Shown here in pieces: positions 47,706-57,624 of a stretch of 64,000 bases of DNA (within the stretch, counting starts at the first letter, position 1; the number at the start of each line of letters is the position of its first letter). Source of the DNA: Rhizobium sp. Leaf371. Lineage in GTDB: Bacteria; Pseudomonadota; Alphaproteobacteria; Rhizobiales; Rhizobiaceae. The stretch covers positions 780,083-844,082 of the forward strand of contig NZ_LMQB01000001.1 in the NCBI RefSeq assembly GCF_001424045.1. The letters are read 5' to 3'. Made by a program: the position numbers and the translations under genes. The notes beneath the pieces were generated by a model. It made no database searches. It was not told where the DNA came from and saw only the letters and a program-made list of their open reading frames with translations.

Positions 47706-48518
47706 ATGATTGCCGAGAGCGCCAAGGTCCATCCCTCCGCCGTCGTCGAAGACGGGGCCGTCATCGGCGAGAACGTCACCATCGGTCCGTTCTGCCATGT
47801 CGGCGCGGAGGTGGAGCTTGCCGACGATGTCGTGCTGATGAGCCATGTCGTCGTCATCGGCCGCACCAGCGTCGGCCGCGGCACGAAAATCTTTCCGTCG
47901 GCCGTCATCGGCGGCGATTCGCAGAGCGTGCATCACAGCGCGGTCGGCACGCGGCTGGTGATCGGCGCGAACTGCACGATCCGCGAGGGCGTGACCATGA
48001 ACACCGGCACGGTGGAGCATGGCGGTCTGACCTCCGTCGGCGACAACAACCTGTTTCTGGCCTATGCGCATGTGGCGCATGACTGCCGGCTCGGCAACAA
48101 CATCATCCTGTCGAACAATGTGATGCTGGCCGGCCATGTCGTGGTCGAGGACCGGGCGATTCTGGGCGGCGGCTCGGCCGTGCACCAGTTCACCCGCGTC
48201 GGCCGCCAGGCCTTCGTCGGCGGCCTTTCGGCCGTCAGCTACGACGTCATTCCCTATGGCATGCTGAACGGCAATCCCGGCATTCTCTCCGGGCTGAACG
48301 TCGTGGGCATGTCGCGCGGGGGCCACGACAAGGCCGTCATCCACGAGGTGCGCCGCGCCTACAAGCAGATCTTCGAGGGCACGGGCTCCGTGCGCGCGAA
48401 TGCGGCGGCGATCCGCGAGGATTATCTCGGCTGCGCGCCGGTCATGGAAATCCTCGACTTCATCGGCGCGGAAAGCGACCGCGCGCTGTCCTCCCCCACC
48501 CGGGGAAAGAAGGGCTGA
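47706..48518 (+). CDS. lpxA: Acyl-ACP--UDP-N-acetylglucosamine O-acyltransferase
   Basis: 270 residues of hexapeptide beta-helix ([24 protein letters not shown] at the start), catalytic His in [14 protein letters not shown] near residue 120-133, and a C-terminal helical domain. First step of lipid A. Begins one base after the fabZ stop. Confidence 0.97.
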   Translation: MIAESAKVHPSAVVEDGAVIGENVTIGPFCHVGAEVELADDVVLMSHVVVIGRTSVGRGTKIFPSAVIGGDSQSVHHSAVGTRLVIGANCTIREGVTMNTGTVEHGGLTSVGDNNLFLAYAHVAHDCRLGNNIILSNNVMLAGHVVVEDRAILGGGSAVHQFTRVGRQAFVGGLSAVSYDVIPYGMLNGNPGILSGLNVVGMSRGGHDKAVIHEVRRAYKQIFEGTGSVRANAAAIREDYLGCAPVMEILDFIGAESDRALSSPTRGKKG

Positions 48519-48523
48519 GCGCC

Positions 48524-49432
48524 ATGCCCGGCCAACCGCCCGAGGGTCCGGACGGGACGTCGCCACGAGCGGGTCCTGAGGTGCGGGGGCGGCTGGCGAT
48601 CATCGCCGGCGGCGGCCGTCTGCCGCACCATGTGGCCGATGCGGCCCGCGCCCATGGTGAAAACCCCTATATCATCGCGCTGACCGGCGAGGCCGGCGAC
48701 GGCTGGAGCGGTTACGACAACCGCACGCTCGGCATCGGCAATTTCCGGGATATCAGCGCCACTTTCCGTCGTGAGGGCATCGACCGGGTGGTGCTCACCG
48801 GCGGCGTGCAGCGGCGGCCGGAATGGCGCGACATCCGCCCGACGCTGAAGACGCTGTCGCGCGTGCCGGCGGTGCTGAAGACGCTGATTTCGGGCGGCGA
48901 CGATGCCGTTCTGAAAATGGCGATCGCCCTGATCGAGGCGAGCGGCGCCCGCGTCATCGGCGTCCAGGACATCGTGCCGGAGCTTCTGGCCGAGATCGGG
49001 CCGATCGGGCGGATCGTGCCGGAGAGCGACGACCAGCGGGATATCGCCGCGGCGACGGCGGCGGCCAATGCGCTCGGTGCGCTCGATGTCGGGCAAGGCG
49101 CCATCGCCGTCGGCGGGCGGGTGGTCGCGCTGGAGGGGCCGGAGGGCACCGATGCGATGATCGCGCGCGTGGCTGGCCTGCGCCGCGACGGGCGGATTTC
49201 GCAGCGCCGGCGCGGCGTGCTGGTCAAGCTCTGCAAGCCGCAGCAGGACCTGCGGGCCGATCTGCCCTCCATCGGGCCTTCGACCGTGGAAAGCGCGCTG
49301 GCGGCCGGTCTTGCCGGCATCGCCGTGGAAGCGGGCCGGGCGCTGGTTCTGGAGCGCGCCGCAACCATTGCGCTTGCCGATCGTTCCGGACTGTTCGTGA
49401 CGGGGCTCGACCGGACGCAGCCGCTCGTGTGA
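48524..49432 (+). CDS. lpxI: UDP-2,3-diacylglucosamine pyrophosphatase LpxI
   Basis: 302 residues of the DUF1009/LpxI family that replaces LpxH in alphaproteobacteria. LAIIAGGGRLPHHVADAAR at the start of the first domain, FRREGIDRVVLTGGVQRRP, and the C-terminal catalytic half with VLVKLCKPQQDLRADLPSIGP. Makes lipid X from UDP-2,3-diacylglucosamine. Five bases after lpxA. An unconserved N-terminal extension of about 22 residues precedes the fold, so an internal start is possible. Confidence 0.95.
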   Translation: MPGQPPEGPDGTSPRAGPEVRGRLAIIAGGGRLPHHVADAARAHGENPYIIALTGEAGDGWSGYDNRTLGIGNFRDISATFRREGIDRVVLTGGVQRRPEWRDIRPTLKTLSRVPAVLKTLISGGDDAVLKMAIALIEASGARVIGVQDIVPELLAEIGPIGRIVPESDDQRDIAAATAAANALGALDVGQGAIAVGGRVVALEGPEGTDAMIARVAGLRRDGRISQRRRGVLVKLCKPQQDLRADLPSIGPSTVESALAAGLAGIAVEAGRALVLERAATIALADRSGLFVTGLDRTQPLV

Positions 49433-49510
49433 ATCGGGTGTGAGTCGGGCTCGCGTCGGTGCGGCTTTTCGTCAGGCTGCGTGAAACTGTCTGATCATCG
49501 AGGTGCGTGC

Positions 49511-50716
49511 ATGCCGAATGAAAACAAGCCCGGGCCAATCCCGGGACGGATCAAGGTTGCGGTCATCGCCGGCGAGGTGTCGGGCGATCTTCTCGGCGGC
49601 GACCTGATCCGGGCTCTGAAGCTCAAAGTCGGTTCCGTCTCGCTCGTGGGCGTCGGGGGCGAGGCGCTGGAGGCCGAGGGGCTGGTCTCGCTGTTCGACT
49701 ATTCCGAACTGTCGATCATGGGCATTTCGCAGGTGCTTGCCCGGCTGCCGAAACTGCTGATGCGCATCCGCCAGACGGCCGATGCGATCATCGCCGCGAA
49801 GCCGGACGTGCTGGTGATCATCGACAGCCCGGATTTCACCCACCGGGTGGCGAAGGCGGTTCGCGCCGCGCTGCCCGCGCTGCCGATCGTCAATTACGTG
49901 TGCCCGAGCGTCTGGGCCTGGAAGCCGGAGCGGGCGCTGCGCATGCGGCCCTATGTCGATCATGTTCTCGCCATCCTGCCATTCGAGCCGGAGGCGATGG
50001 AAACGCTCGGCGGGCCGCCGACGACCTATGTGGGGCACCGGCTCGCCTCCGATGCCAATGTTCTCGCCGTGCGCGCCGCGCAATGGGCGAAGGGCGGCAC
50101 CCATGCGCGCGGCGAGACGCAGCGGACCTGCCTGATCCTTCCCGGATCGCGCGGCTCGGAGATCACGCGGCTGCTGCCGGTGTTCCGCGAGGCGGTGGAG
50201 ATCCTGGCGCGACGCTCGCCGGGCTTCCGCTTCGTGCTGCCGACCGTGCCGCGCCAGGCCGACGCCGTGCGCGCGATGCTGCGCGACTGGCCGGTGGAGG
50301 TCGAGGTGCGGGTGGGCGCGCAGGCGAAATGGGACGCTTTCGCGCAGGCCGACGTCGCCATGGCGGCCTCCGGCACGGTCATCCTCGAACTCGGCCTCTG
50401 CAGCATTCCCGTCGTGTCCAACTACAAGGCCGACTGGCTGATCCGCATGATGCACAAGCGTATCCGGATCTGGACCGCGAACCTGCCGAACCTGATCGGC
50501 GACTATGTGATCGTCCCGGAATATTTCAACGAATCCATTCGGCCGGGCGCGCTGGCCCGGTGGATGGAGCGGCTGGCGACCGACACGCCGGAGCGCCGCG
50601 CGATGATCGGCGGCTTCGACGCGGTCTGGGACATCATGCGCACGGAGGTGCCACCGGGCGAACGCGCGGCCGCCGTTGTGATCGAGACGATGGCGGCGAA
50701 GGCGGCGCGGGGCTAA
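49511..50716 (+). CDS. lpxB: Lipid-A-disaccharide synthase
   Basis: 401 residues of the GT19 family: VIAGEVSGDLLGGDLIRAL at the start, CPSVWAWKP near 138-146, LPGSRGSEI near 212-220, and AASGTVILEL near 290. Condenses lipid X with UDP-diacylglucosamine. ATG 49511 with AGGTG ahead is preferred over GTG 49481. Last gene of the supercluster; convergent with gph. Confidence 0.95.
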   Translation: MPNENKPGPIPGRIKVAVIAGEVSGDLLGGDLIRALKLKVGSVSLVGVGGEALEAEGLVSLFDYSELSIMGISQVLARLPKLLMRIRQTADAIIAAKPDVLVIIDSPDFTHRVAKAVRAALPALPIVNYVCPSVWAWKPERALRMRPYVDHVLAILPFEPEAMETLGGPPTTYVGHRLASDANVLAVRAAQWAKGGTHARGETQRTCLILPGSRGSEITRLLPVFREAVEILARRSPGFRFVLPTVPRQADAVRAMLRDWPVEVEVRVGAQAKWDAFAQADVAMAASGTVILELGLCSIPVVSNYKADWLIRMMHKRIRIWTANLPNLIGDYVIVPEYFNESIRPGALARWMERLATDTPERRAMIGGFDAVWDIMRTEVPPGERAAAVVIETMAAKAARG

Positions 50717-50742
50717 CCGCGCCTCGGAGAGACGCGTGCGTG

Positions 50743-51477
50743 TCAGGCTGTGCCGGCGAGAAGGCGCTCGACGAGGTCCGGCGTCAGTTCGGTGAAATGG
50801 GTGATGACGACGGAGGGGCCGAGCGTTTCCACCGCGACGTCGGAATAGCCGAAGGGCACGGCGATGGACGGGATGGCGGCGTTATGGGCAACGAGGATGT
50901 CGTTGCGGCTGTCGCCGATCATCACCGCCCGCGCGGGCGTGCCGCCGGCCAGGCGGATGGTGGCGAGCAGGTGCTCGGCATCGGGCTTGCGCACATCGAA
51001 CGTGTCGCCGCCGGTGATGGCGGCAAAGCGCGCGGTGAGGCCGAGGCTGTCGATCAGCGTCCGCGCCAGCATTTCGAGCTTGTTGGTGCAGACGGCCAGC
51101 AGATAGCCGGCAGCCGACAGTCGGTCCATCGCGTCGAGCACGCCGGGATAGGGCATCGAGGCGCCGGGCATGGTGGCGTGGTAGTGCGCGACGAATTCCT
51201 TCATCTGCCAGGCGAGATCGTCCTTGCTCAGCGGCTTGTCGCGCATCGCGAAGGTGCGCTCGATCATCGCCTGGGCGCCATGGCCGACGAGATGCGTCAG
51301 GTCGTCATAGCCGACCGGCGCGAGGCCCGCCTGGGTGACCGCATGATTGAGGCTCGCCACCAGATCGGGCGCGGTATCGACCAGCGTGCCGTCGAGGTCG
51401 AAGACGATGGTGGCGGGCGGCAGGGCGCCGGATATCGAAGCGGAAGCGGTCGAGGCGGAGGAGAGCGAAGCGGGCAT
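50743..51477 (-). CDS. gph: Phosphoglycolate phosphatase (HAD family)
   Basis: 244 residues. HAD motif I DLDGTLVDT at 27-35, motif II VCTNK near 129-133, lysine KPD near 164, motif IV MIGDSRNDI near 186-194. The Gph subclass removes phosphate from 2-phosphoglycolate produced by DNA repair or oxygenation. A Ser/Ala-rich lead of about 20 residues precedes the fold. Convergent with lpxB, 26 bases apart. Confidence 0.92.
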   Translation of the reverse strand: MPASLSSASTASASISGALPPATIVFDLDGTLVDTAPDLVASLNHAVTQAGLAPVGYDDLTHLVGHGAQAMIERTFAMRDKPLSKDDLAWQMKEFVAHYHATMPGASMPYPGVLDAMDRLSAAGYLLAVCTNKLEMLARTLIDSLGLTARFAAITGGDTFDVRKPDAEHLLATIRLAGGTPARAVMIGDSRNDILVAHNAAIPSIAVPFGYSDVAVETLGPSVVITHFTELTPDLVERLLAGTA

Positions 51478-51574
51478 GGGGGCGGGCCTTTGCGGTCTGA
51501 TGGCGACTGCGGGCGTAAGCGACCGGGCAGCGAAATGCAATCGGTCCGCATCGAGCTTCGCATAATCCCGGGCG

Positions 51575-51597
51575 CAGGCTCCAGGCTCCCAGGCTCC
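51575..51597. repeat. CAGGCTCC-type tandem repeat, three units
   Basis: CAGGCTC, CAGGCTCC, CAGGCTCC in the gap between gph and rpiA (51478-51751), which holds no other feature I can support. Confidence 0.75.
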
Positions 51598-51751
51598 CGG
51601 GCGTTTCGGACGCGCAGCCCCACAGGGGAACTCGCGGGCACCTTCGCAGGGGGTCTTCGCGCCGGGGGCTTTCCTCTGCCGCATGGGCCGTGTAAACCTC
51701 CGGGCGGCCGGGCCCTGCCCGGACGACGGGTTCAACGGGAGACAGCGGCGC

Positions 51752-52456
51752 ATGGATGCCCGCCACATGAAGATCAAAGCCGCCGAGGCGGCGCTGGCCC
51801 ATGTCGAGGACGGCATGCGGCTCGGGATCGGCACCGGCTCGACGGCCGAGGAGTTCATCCGGCTTCTGGCCGAGAAAGTCGCGGACGGTTTTCGCATCGA
51901 GGGGGTTCCGACCTCCGAGCGCACGGCGCGGCTGTGCCTCGATCTCGGCATTCCCCTGCGCTCGCTCGACGAGCTGCCGGAACTCGACCTCACCATCGAC
52001 GGGGCGGACGAGGTCGATCCCGACCTCAACCTCATCAAGGGCGGCGGCGGCGCGCTTCTTCGCGAGAAGATCGTCGCCTCGTCCTCGGCACGGATGATCG
52101 TGATCGCCGACGAGAGCAAGGTGGTCGGCACGCTCGGCGCCTTCAAGCTGCCGATCGAGATCAACCCCTTCGGGCAGAAGGCGACGCTGATCGCCATCGA
52201 GAAGACCGCCGCGAAACTGGGCCTGTCGGGCGATCTCACGCTCCGCAGCTCGGGCGACGGACTGTTCGAGACCGATGGCGGGCATCTGATCGTCGATGCA
52301 TCTTTTGGCCGCATTCCTGATGCAGATGCGCTGGCGCGCGAGCTGAACGGACTTCCGGGCGTGGTCGAACACGGCCTCTTCATCGGCATGGCGTCCCTGG
52401 CGATCATCGCCGGCGCGGCGGGTGCCAGGATGATGATGGGCGCTCGATCGGCCTGA
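51752..52456 (+). CDS. rpiA: Ribose-5-phosphate isomerase A
   Basis: 234 residues. [12 protein letters not shown] near 27-38, DGADEVD near 84-90 and [15 protein letters not shown] near 95-109 are the RpiA signature. Interconverts ribose 5-phosphate and ribulose 5-phosphate. ATG 51752 gives the family length; an ATG further upstream at 51683 lacks support. Confidence 0.95.
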   Translation: MDARHMKIKAAEAALAHVEDGMRLGIGTGSTAEEFIRLLAEKVADGFRIEGVPTSERTARLCLDLGIPLRSLDELPELDLTIDGADEVDPDLNLIKGGGGALLREKIVASSSARMIVIADESKVVGTLGAFKLPIEINPFGQKATLIAIEKTAAKLGLSGDLTLRSSGDGLFETDGGHLIVDASFGRIPDADALARELNGLPGVVEHGLFIGMASLAIIAGAAGARMMMGARSA

Positions 52457-52523
52457 TCCCCACAGACTTTACCGGACGCGTCGAACCGACGCGACGCCCT
52501 TGAACATACAGGAGCTATTTCGA

Positions 52524-53102
52524 ATGAACAGATTTGCAGGCCGGGTCCGCGTCTTGACCGCCTTCGTTCTTCTCGCCACGACCGCACCGGCAGCCTTCGC
52601 CCAGGACGTGACGGAAGACCACCTGAAGGCTGCGCGCGCCGCCATTTCCGCCATCGGCGCCACCGACAATTTCGACAATATCCTCCCGAACCTCGCCGAG
52701 CGCCTGAAGGTCAACCTGATCCAGTCCTCGCCGAACTACCAGGACCTGATCTCGACCACGGTCGATACCAAGGCGCTGGAACTGGCCGGCCGGCGTGCAG
52801 ACCTCGAGCGCGAAGCCGCGACCATCTACGCCAAGACGTTCACGATCGAGCAGCTGAACGCGATCAGCACCTTCTACCAGTCGGAAGCCGGCAAGAAGCT
52901 GCTCAACGACGGCCCGATCGCCTCGCGCGAAATGATGAAGGCGGCCGATATCTGGGCGGCCGGCGTCTCGCGCGACCTGAACGCCGAAGCCACCAAGGCC
53001 CTGCAGGCGACGCTCGCACCGCCGGCCGACGCCGCCGGCCAGCCGCCGACGGCTCCGGCCCCCGCACCGGCCACCGCACCGGCACCGGCCCCGGCGCCCT
53101 AA
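52524..53102 (+). CDS. DUF2059 exported protein
   Basis: 192 residues. Signal peptide 1-27 (cleavage after AAFA), then a helical DUF2059 domain with TDNFDNILPNLAERLK, YAKTFTIEQLNAISTFYQSEAGKKLL and a Pro/Ala-rich tail (about 172-192) of repeated APAP/TAPAP. Function not established; widely conserved between rpiA and gor in rhizobia. ATG 52524 follows GGAG by 9 bases. Terminator follows. Confidence 0.88.
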   Translation: MNRFAGRVRVLTAFVLLATTAPAAFAQDVTEDHLKAARAAISAIGATDNFDNILPNLAERLKVNLIQSSPNYQDLISTTVDTKALELAGRRADLEREAATIYAKTFTIEQLNAISTFYQSEAGKKLLNDGPIASREMMKAADIWAAGVSRDLNAEATKALQATLAPPADAAGQPPTAPAPAPATAPAPAPAP

Positions 53103-53168
53103 CCGGCGTCTCCCTGACGAGCGCCAAGGCGCTCTCATGCTGCCGCTCAACGGCCGCTCAACATCTTC

Positions 53169-53204
53169 AAAGCTCTCCGGGCATCCCGGGGGGCTTTTCT
53201 TTTG
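53169..53204 (+). terminator. Rho-independent terminator after the DUF2059 gene
   Basis: Arms AAAGCTCTCCGGG and CCCGGGGGGCTTT (two T-G pairs), 3-base loop, followed by TCTTTT. Confidence 0.82.
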
Positions 53205-53306
53205 CCGACCGGGCGCACTATATCAGCGACAGGCCAGCAGGCAGCGCCGGACGGACCGTGCCGCGCCATCTGACCCCTCTCGTCTTCTCGGTCCCCGGAG
53301 CCTTCC

Positions 53307-54695
53307 ATGACATCTTACGACTATGATCTCTTCGTCATCGGCGGCGGGTCGGGCGGCGTGCGCAGCGGGCGGGTCGCGGCCTCGCTCGGCAAGAAGGTCG
53401 GGATCGCCGAGGAATTCCGCTATGGCGGCACCTGCGTCATCCGCGGCTGCGTGCCGAAGAAGCTCTATGTCTACGCATCGGCGTTTTCGACCGACTTCCG
53501 GGACGCGGAAGGTTTCGGCTGGAGCGTCGGCGAGACGTCCTTCGACTGGCGAAAGCTGGTGGCGGCGAAGGACGCGGAAATCACCCGGCTGGAAGGGCTC
53601 TACCAGAAGGGGCTCGCCAATGCCGGCGCCGATATTTTCCATACGCGGGCCGAGTTGGTCGGGCCGAACCGCATCAAGCTGCTTTCGACCGGGCAGATCG
53701 TCACGGCCGAGCGGATCGTCATCGCCGTCGGCGGCCGGCCGGCCCCGCACGAGGCCCTGCCGGGGCATGAACTGACCATCACCTCGAACGAGGTGTTCGA
53801 CCTGCCCGAACTGCCGAAATCGATCCTGATCGCCGGCGGCGGCTATATCGCCGTGGAATTCGCCAATATCCTGCACGGGCTCGGGGTCGAGACGACGCTG
53901 ATCTATCGCGGCAAGGAAATCCTCTCGCGCTTCGACAGGGACATGCGCCAGGGCCTGCACAAGGCGATGGTGGAAAAGGGCATCCACATTCTCTGCGAGG
54001 ACATCATCGAGACCATCTCGGATGCCGAGACGGGCGGGCGGCTGGTGACGACGCTGAAGGGCGAGACCCTGACCGTGGACCAGGTGATGCTGGCGCTCGG
54101 CCGCGTGCCGAACACGCAGGGGCTGGGGCTCGAGGCTGCGGGCGTGAAGACGGACCATCAGGGCGCCATCATCGTGGACGCGTTCTCCCGCACCAGCGCG
54201 CCGGGCGTCTATGCGCTGGGCGACGTGACCAACCGCGTGCAACTGACGCCGGTCGCCATTCACGAGGCCATGTGCTTCATCGAGACCGAGTACAAGGGTC
54301 GCCCGACCTCGCCCGACCATGACCTGATCGCCACCGCCGTGTTCTCCCAGCCGGAGATCGGCACGGTGGGCCTCTCTGAAGACGAGGCGGCGCAGACGCT
54401 CTCCGGCGTCGAGATCTACCGGACCGAGTTTCGGCCGATGCGGGCGACGCTGTCCGGCCGCGCCGAAAAGACGATCATGAAGCTGGTCGTGAACGGCGAG
54501 GACCGAAAGGTGGTCGGCGCGCATATTCTGGGGCCGAGCGCCGGCGAGATGGCGCAGCTTCTCGGCATCTCGCTGAAGGCCGGCGTGACCAAGGACGATT
54601 TCGACAGGACCATGGCCGTGCATCCCACGGCGTCGGAAGAGCTGGTGACGATGTATGCGCCGAGCTACCGCATCCGCAACGGCGAGCGGGTATAG
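53307..54695 (+). CDS. gor: Glutathione-disulfide reductase
   Basis: 462 residues. FAD motif VIGGGSGGVRSG at 10-21, redox pair C43/C48 in GTCVIRGCVPKK, NADPH domain IAGGGYIAVEFA near 174-185, YALGDVT near 303-309, and the partner-subunit active-site HPTASEELVT near 440-449. Regenerates glutathione with NADPH. The last 30 bases overlap a possible small gene on the other strand. Confidence 0.95.
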   Translation: MTSYDYDLFVIGGGSGGVRSGRVAASLGKKVGIAEEFRYGGTCVIRGCVPKKLYVYASAFSTDFRDAEGFGWSVGETSFDWRKLVAAKDAEITRLEGLYQKGLANAGADIFHTRAELVGPNRIKLLSTGQIVTAERIVIAVGGRPAPHEALPGHELTITSNEVFDLPELPKSILIAGGGYIAVEFANILHGLGVETTLIYRGKEILSRFDRDMRQGLHKAMVEKGIHILCEDIIETISDAETGGRLVTTLKGETLTVDQVMLALGRVPNTQGLGLEAAGVKTDHQGAIIVDAFSRTSAPGVYALGDVTNRVQLTPVAIHEAMCFIETEYKGRPTSPDHDLIATAVFSQPEIGTVGLSEDEAAQTLSGVEIYRTEFRPMRATLSGRAEKTIMKLVVNGEDRKVVGAHILGPSAGEMAQLLGISLKAGVTKDDFDRTMAVHPTASEELVTMYAPSYRIRNGERV

Positions 54696-54922
54696 AACCG
54701 GACCGGCTGCGGCCGGGGCGTTCTCGACGGCTTTGCCGGGCGCGGCTGCGCCCCGCCGGTGACCGCCGTGAGGAAAGGCACGATCCAGGTGAGGCCCTCC
54801 CAGGCCGGCTGGTCGAGCGGATCGGCGAAGGCGTCCCGCTTTCCGCCGGCGCCGGATGTCTGGCCCCGAGCGGCGGCGCCTGAGCGATGCGAAAGGGCGT
54901 GGATGACGAGCTGGTCGCGCAT
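54665..54922 (-). CDS. Possible small protein, convergent with gor
   Basis: 85 codons starting at ATG 54922 with an ideal AAGGAG 6 bases upstream. The N-terminus RDQLVIHALSHRSGAAARGQ is polar, a short hydrophobic stretch (WEGLTWIVPFLTAV) lies near 41-54, and the C-terminus is Pro/Arg-rich and overlaps the gor 3' end by 31 bases. The last part may be read-through of a shorter real protein or an artefact. I recognise no family; the ribosome site is the main support. Confidence 0.4.
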   Translation of the reverse strand: MRDQLVIHALSHRSGAAARGQTSGAGGKRDAFADPLDQPAWEGLTWIVPFLTAVTGGAQPRPAKPSRTPRPQPVRFYTRSPLRMR

Positions 54923-55145
54923 GGATATCTCCTTGGTCAGTGTGCCTGAACCGGACATAGCCATCGACGCGACGCGATCGTAGACGCAGGAATGAAAGGG
55001 GCGTTTCATCTGTGTGGGGCGCCGCGCCGGAACCCTTGTGCTATAGGCTGTCGGGCTGCTGACGGGGCAGGGCGGGACCGGACAAGGCAGGCCCGGACAG
55101 GGTGGGGCGGGATGAAGCAGATGACCGGCAGAGGTGGGGCTTGCG

Positions 55146-56006
55146 ATGGACGAGACGGCCTGGGACGAATTGCAGCTCTTCCTGCAGGTGGCGCTGGCGG
55201 GCGGGCTGAGTGCGGCGGCCGTGCGCACGGGCTTGAGCGCACCCACGATCGGGCGGCGGATGCTGGCGCTCGAAAAATCCCTCGGCCGGACGCTGTTCGA
55301 GCGCAGCCAGCAGGGGTACCGGCTGGCGCATGACGGCGAGATTCTGCTCGATCATGTCCGCGCCATGCAGGCGGCGGCCGACGGCATTGCCGGATGGGGC
55401 TTCGCCTTTCCCATCGTGACGCTGGCCGGCGACAGCTGGATGGCCGGGTTCATGGCCGACCATCTAAGCGATCTGCGGGGGCCGTCGGATGCGTTCCGGA
55501 TCTGCTGCAGCGGGATGACGGAGGACCTGGCCTTTCGCGGCGTGGATGTGAGCCTGCTGCCGAAGGCGCCCGCCGCCGGCAATGTGGCGGCCCTGCGCTC
55601 CGTCGGCATGCGCTACGCCGTCTATGCCGCACGCAACGCGCCGCCGCAGGCGGAGGGCCGCTGGATCTCGATGGCGACCGATACGGCGCGGCTGCCGCCC
55701 GAGCGCTGGGTCTTCGAGAACCACGAGGCCGATATCCACACCTGGACGACGAGCGCCGATCTTCTGCACCGGCTGGTGCGCAACGGTGCCGGCCGCAGCC
55801 TGATGCCGGTCTTCGTCGGCGATGCCGACCCCGCGCTCCGGCGGATCGGCGCGCCGATCGCCGACCTCGACCACACGCTGACGATCGTCAGCCACGACGA
55901 CGAGCGGCGCCGGCCCGAAGTGCGGCTGGTGATCGAGCGCCTGGCGGCTCTCCTGAAAGCCCAGGCCGGCCGGTTTTCCGGCGCCTGCGAGACGGCGACC
56001 GCCTGA
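55146..56006 (+). CDS. LysR-family transcriptional regulator
   Basis: 286 residues. N-terminal winged helix: FLQVALAGGLSAAAVRTGLSAPTIGRRMLALEKSLGRTLFERSQQGYRL (read from residue 12) is a clear LysR DNA-binding domain, although shorter in the linker. The effector half (FENHEADIHTW, LHRLVRNGAGRSLMPVFVGD) is atypical and compact. Target unknown. Stands between gor and the DAHP synthase. ATG 55146 is preferred over GTG 55134, which lies within the likely ribosome site. Confidence 0.85.
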   Translation: MDETAWDELQLFLQVALAGGLSAAAVRTGLSAPTIGRRMLALEKSLGRTLFERSQQGYRLAHDGEILLDHVRAMQAAADGIAGWGFAFPIVTLAGDSWMAGFMADHLSDLRGPSDAFRICCSGMTEDLAFRGVDVSLLPKAPAAGNVAALRSVGMRYAVYAARNAPPQAEGRWISMATDTARLPPERWVFENHEADIHTWTTSADLLHRLVRNGAGRSLMPVFVGDADPALRRIGAPIADLDHTLTIVSHDDERRRPEVRLVIERLAALLKAQAGRFSGACETATA

Positions 56007-56150
56007 TCGGCCGCGCGCCGCGTCTGGCCTGCCGACGGGCTTTGCAAGCGGCATCTTAACGTCTATAAGCCCGCATCGAAGAGGGCGCCGGAGGAGGCGC
56101 CGGTGCGACGAGGCCCGCCGGACGAGGCGGGACCGTGAAAGGCGATCGAG

Positions 56151-57530
56151 ATGGCACAGAACTGGACACCGACCAGCTGGCGGCAGAAGCCGATCAGCCA
56201 AGTTCCCGACTTCCCGGATGCATCCGCCCTGGCGGCGACCGAGGCGCAGCTTGCGACCTATCCGCCGCTCGTCTTTGCCGGCGAGGCGCGCAACCTGAAG
56301 AAGGCGCTTGCCAATGTTTCGGAAGGCCGCGGCTTCCTGCTGCAGGGTGGCGATTGCGCCGAGAGCTTTGCCGAGCACGGCGCCGACACGATCCGCGACT
56401 TTTTCCGCGCCTTCCTGCAGATGGCCGTCGTTCTGACCTTCGGCGCGCAGCAGCCGGTGGTCAAGGTCGGTCGCATCGCCGGCCAGTTCGCCAAGCCGCG
56501 CTCGTCCAACATCGAGCGCCAGGGCGAAACCGAGCTTCCGAGCTATCGCGGCGACATCATCAACGGCATCGATTTCACCTCCGACGCCCGCATTCCGAAC
56601 CCGGAACGGCAGATCATGGCCTACCGCCAGTCGGCGGCGACGCTCAACCTGCTGCGCGCCTTCGCGATGGGCGGCTATGCCAATCTCGACAACGTGCACC
56701 AATGGATGCTCGGCTTCGTGAAGGACAGCCCGCAGGCCGAGCGCTACCGCAAGCTCGCCGACCGGATTTCCGAAACGATGGACTTCATGAAGGCCATCGG
56801 CATCACGCCGGAGTCCAACCCGTCGCTGCGCGAGACCGATTTCTTCACCAGCCACGAGGCCCTGCTGCTCGGCTACGAGCAGGCGCTGACCCGCGTCGAT
56901 TCGACCTCGGGCGACTGGTATGCGACGTCGGGCCATATGATCTGGATCGGCGACCGCACGCGCCAGCCCGACCATGCGCATGTCGAATACTGCCGCGGGA
57001 TCAAGAACCCGATCGGCCTGAAATGCGGCCCGTCGATGACGGCCGACGGGCTGATCGAGCTGATCGATATCCTGAACCCCGCCAACGAAGCGGGCCGGCT
57101 GACCCTGATCTGCCGCTTCGGCCACGACAAGGTGGCCGAGCACCTGCCGCGCCTCATCCGCGCCGTGCAGCGCGAGGGCAAGAAGGTCGTCTGGTCCTGC
57201 GACCCGATGCACGGCAACACGATCACGCTCAACAGCTACAAGACGCGGCCGTTCGAGCGGATTCTCAGCGAGGTGGAGAGCTTCTTCCAGATCCACCGCG
57301 CCGAAGGCACGCATCCCGGCGGCATCCACATCGAGATGACCGGCAACGACGTGACGGAATGCACGGGCGGCGCCCGCGCGCTGTCCGGCGCCGACCTTGC
57401 CGACCGCTACCACACGCATTGCGACCCGCGTCTCAACGCCGACCAGGCGCTGGAACTGGCCTTCCTGCTCGCCGAGCGGATGAAGGGCGGGCGAGACGAG
57501 AAGCGGATGATCGTCAACGGCTGGGCATGA
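56151..57530 (+). CDS. aroG: Class II 3-deoxy-7-phosphoheptulonate synthase
   Basis: 459 residues of the plant/Mycobacterium-type class II DAHP synthase: [12 protein letters not shown] near 62-73, [15 protein letters not shown] near 103-117, CGPSM near 287, DPMHGNT near 350 and GGIHIEMTG near 385. First committed step of the shikimate pathway. No other aro gene is near. A terminator follows. Confidence 0.96.
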   Translation: MAQNWTPTSWRQKPISQVPDFPDASALAATEAQLATYPPLVFAGEARNLKKALANVSEGRGFLLQGGDCAESFAEHGADTIRDFFRAFLQMAVVLTFGAQQPVVKVGRIAGQFAKPRSSNIERQGETELPSYRGDIINGIDFTSDARIPNPERQIMAYRQSAATLNLLRAFAMGGYANLDNVHQWMLGFVKDSPQAERYRKLADRISETMDFMKAIGITPESNPSLRETDFFTSHEALLLGYEQALTRVDSTSGDWYATSGHMIWIGDRTRQPDHAHVEYCRGIKNPIGLKCGPSMTADGLIELIDILNPANEAGRLTLICRFGHDKVAEHLPRLIRAVQREGKKVVWSCDPMHGNTITLNSYKTRPFERILSEVESFFQIHRAEGTHPGGIHIEMTGNDVTECTGGARALSGADLADRYHTHCDPRLNADQALELAFLLAERMKGGRDEKRMIVNGWA

Positions 57531-57566
57531 TCCCAGGCGGGATCGTTCAGTCAGCACGAACAGGAC

Positions 57567-57598
57567 AGGGCCGGGGAGCGATCGCCGGCCCTTTCGTT
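57567..57598 (+). terminator. Terminator after the DAHP synthase gene
   Basis: Arms AGGGCCGG and CCGGCCCT around a 10-base loop, followed by TTCGTTTG. It also closes the convergent DUF1003 gene side. Confidence 0.75.
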
Positions 57599-57624
57599 TG
57601 CGCACCGACCGTCAAACGACGGGC

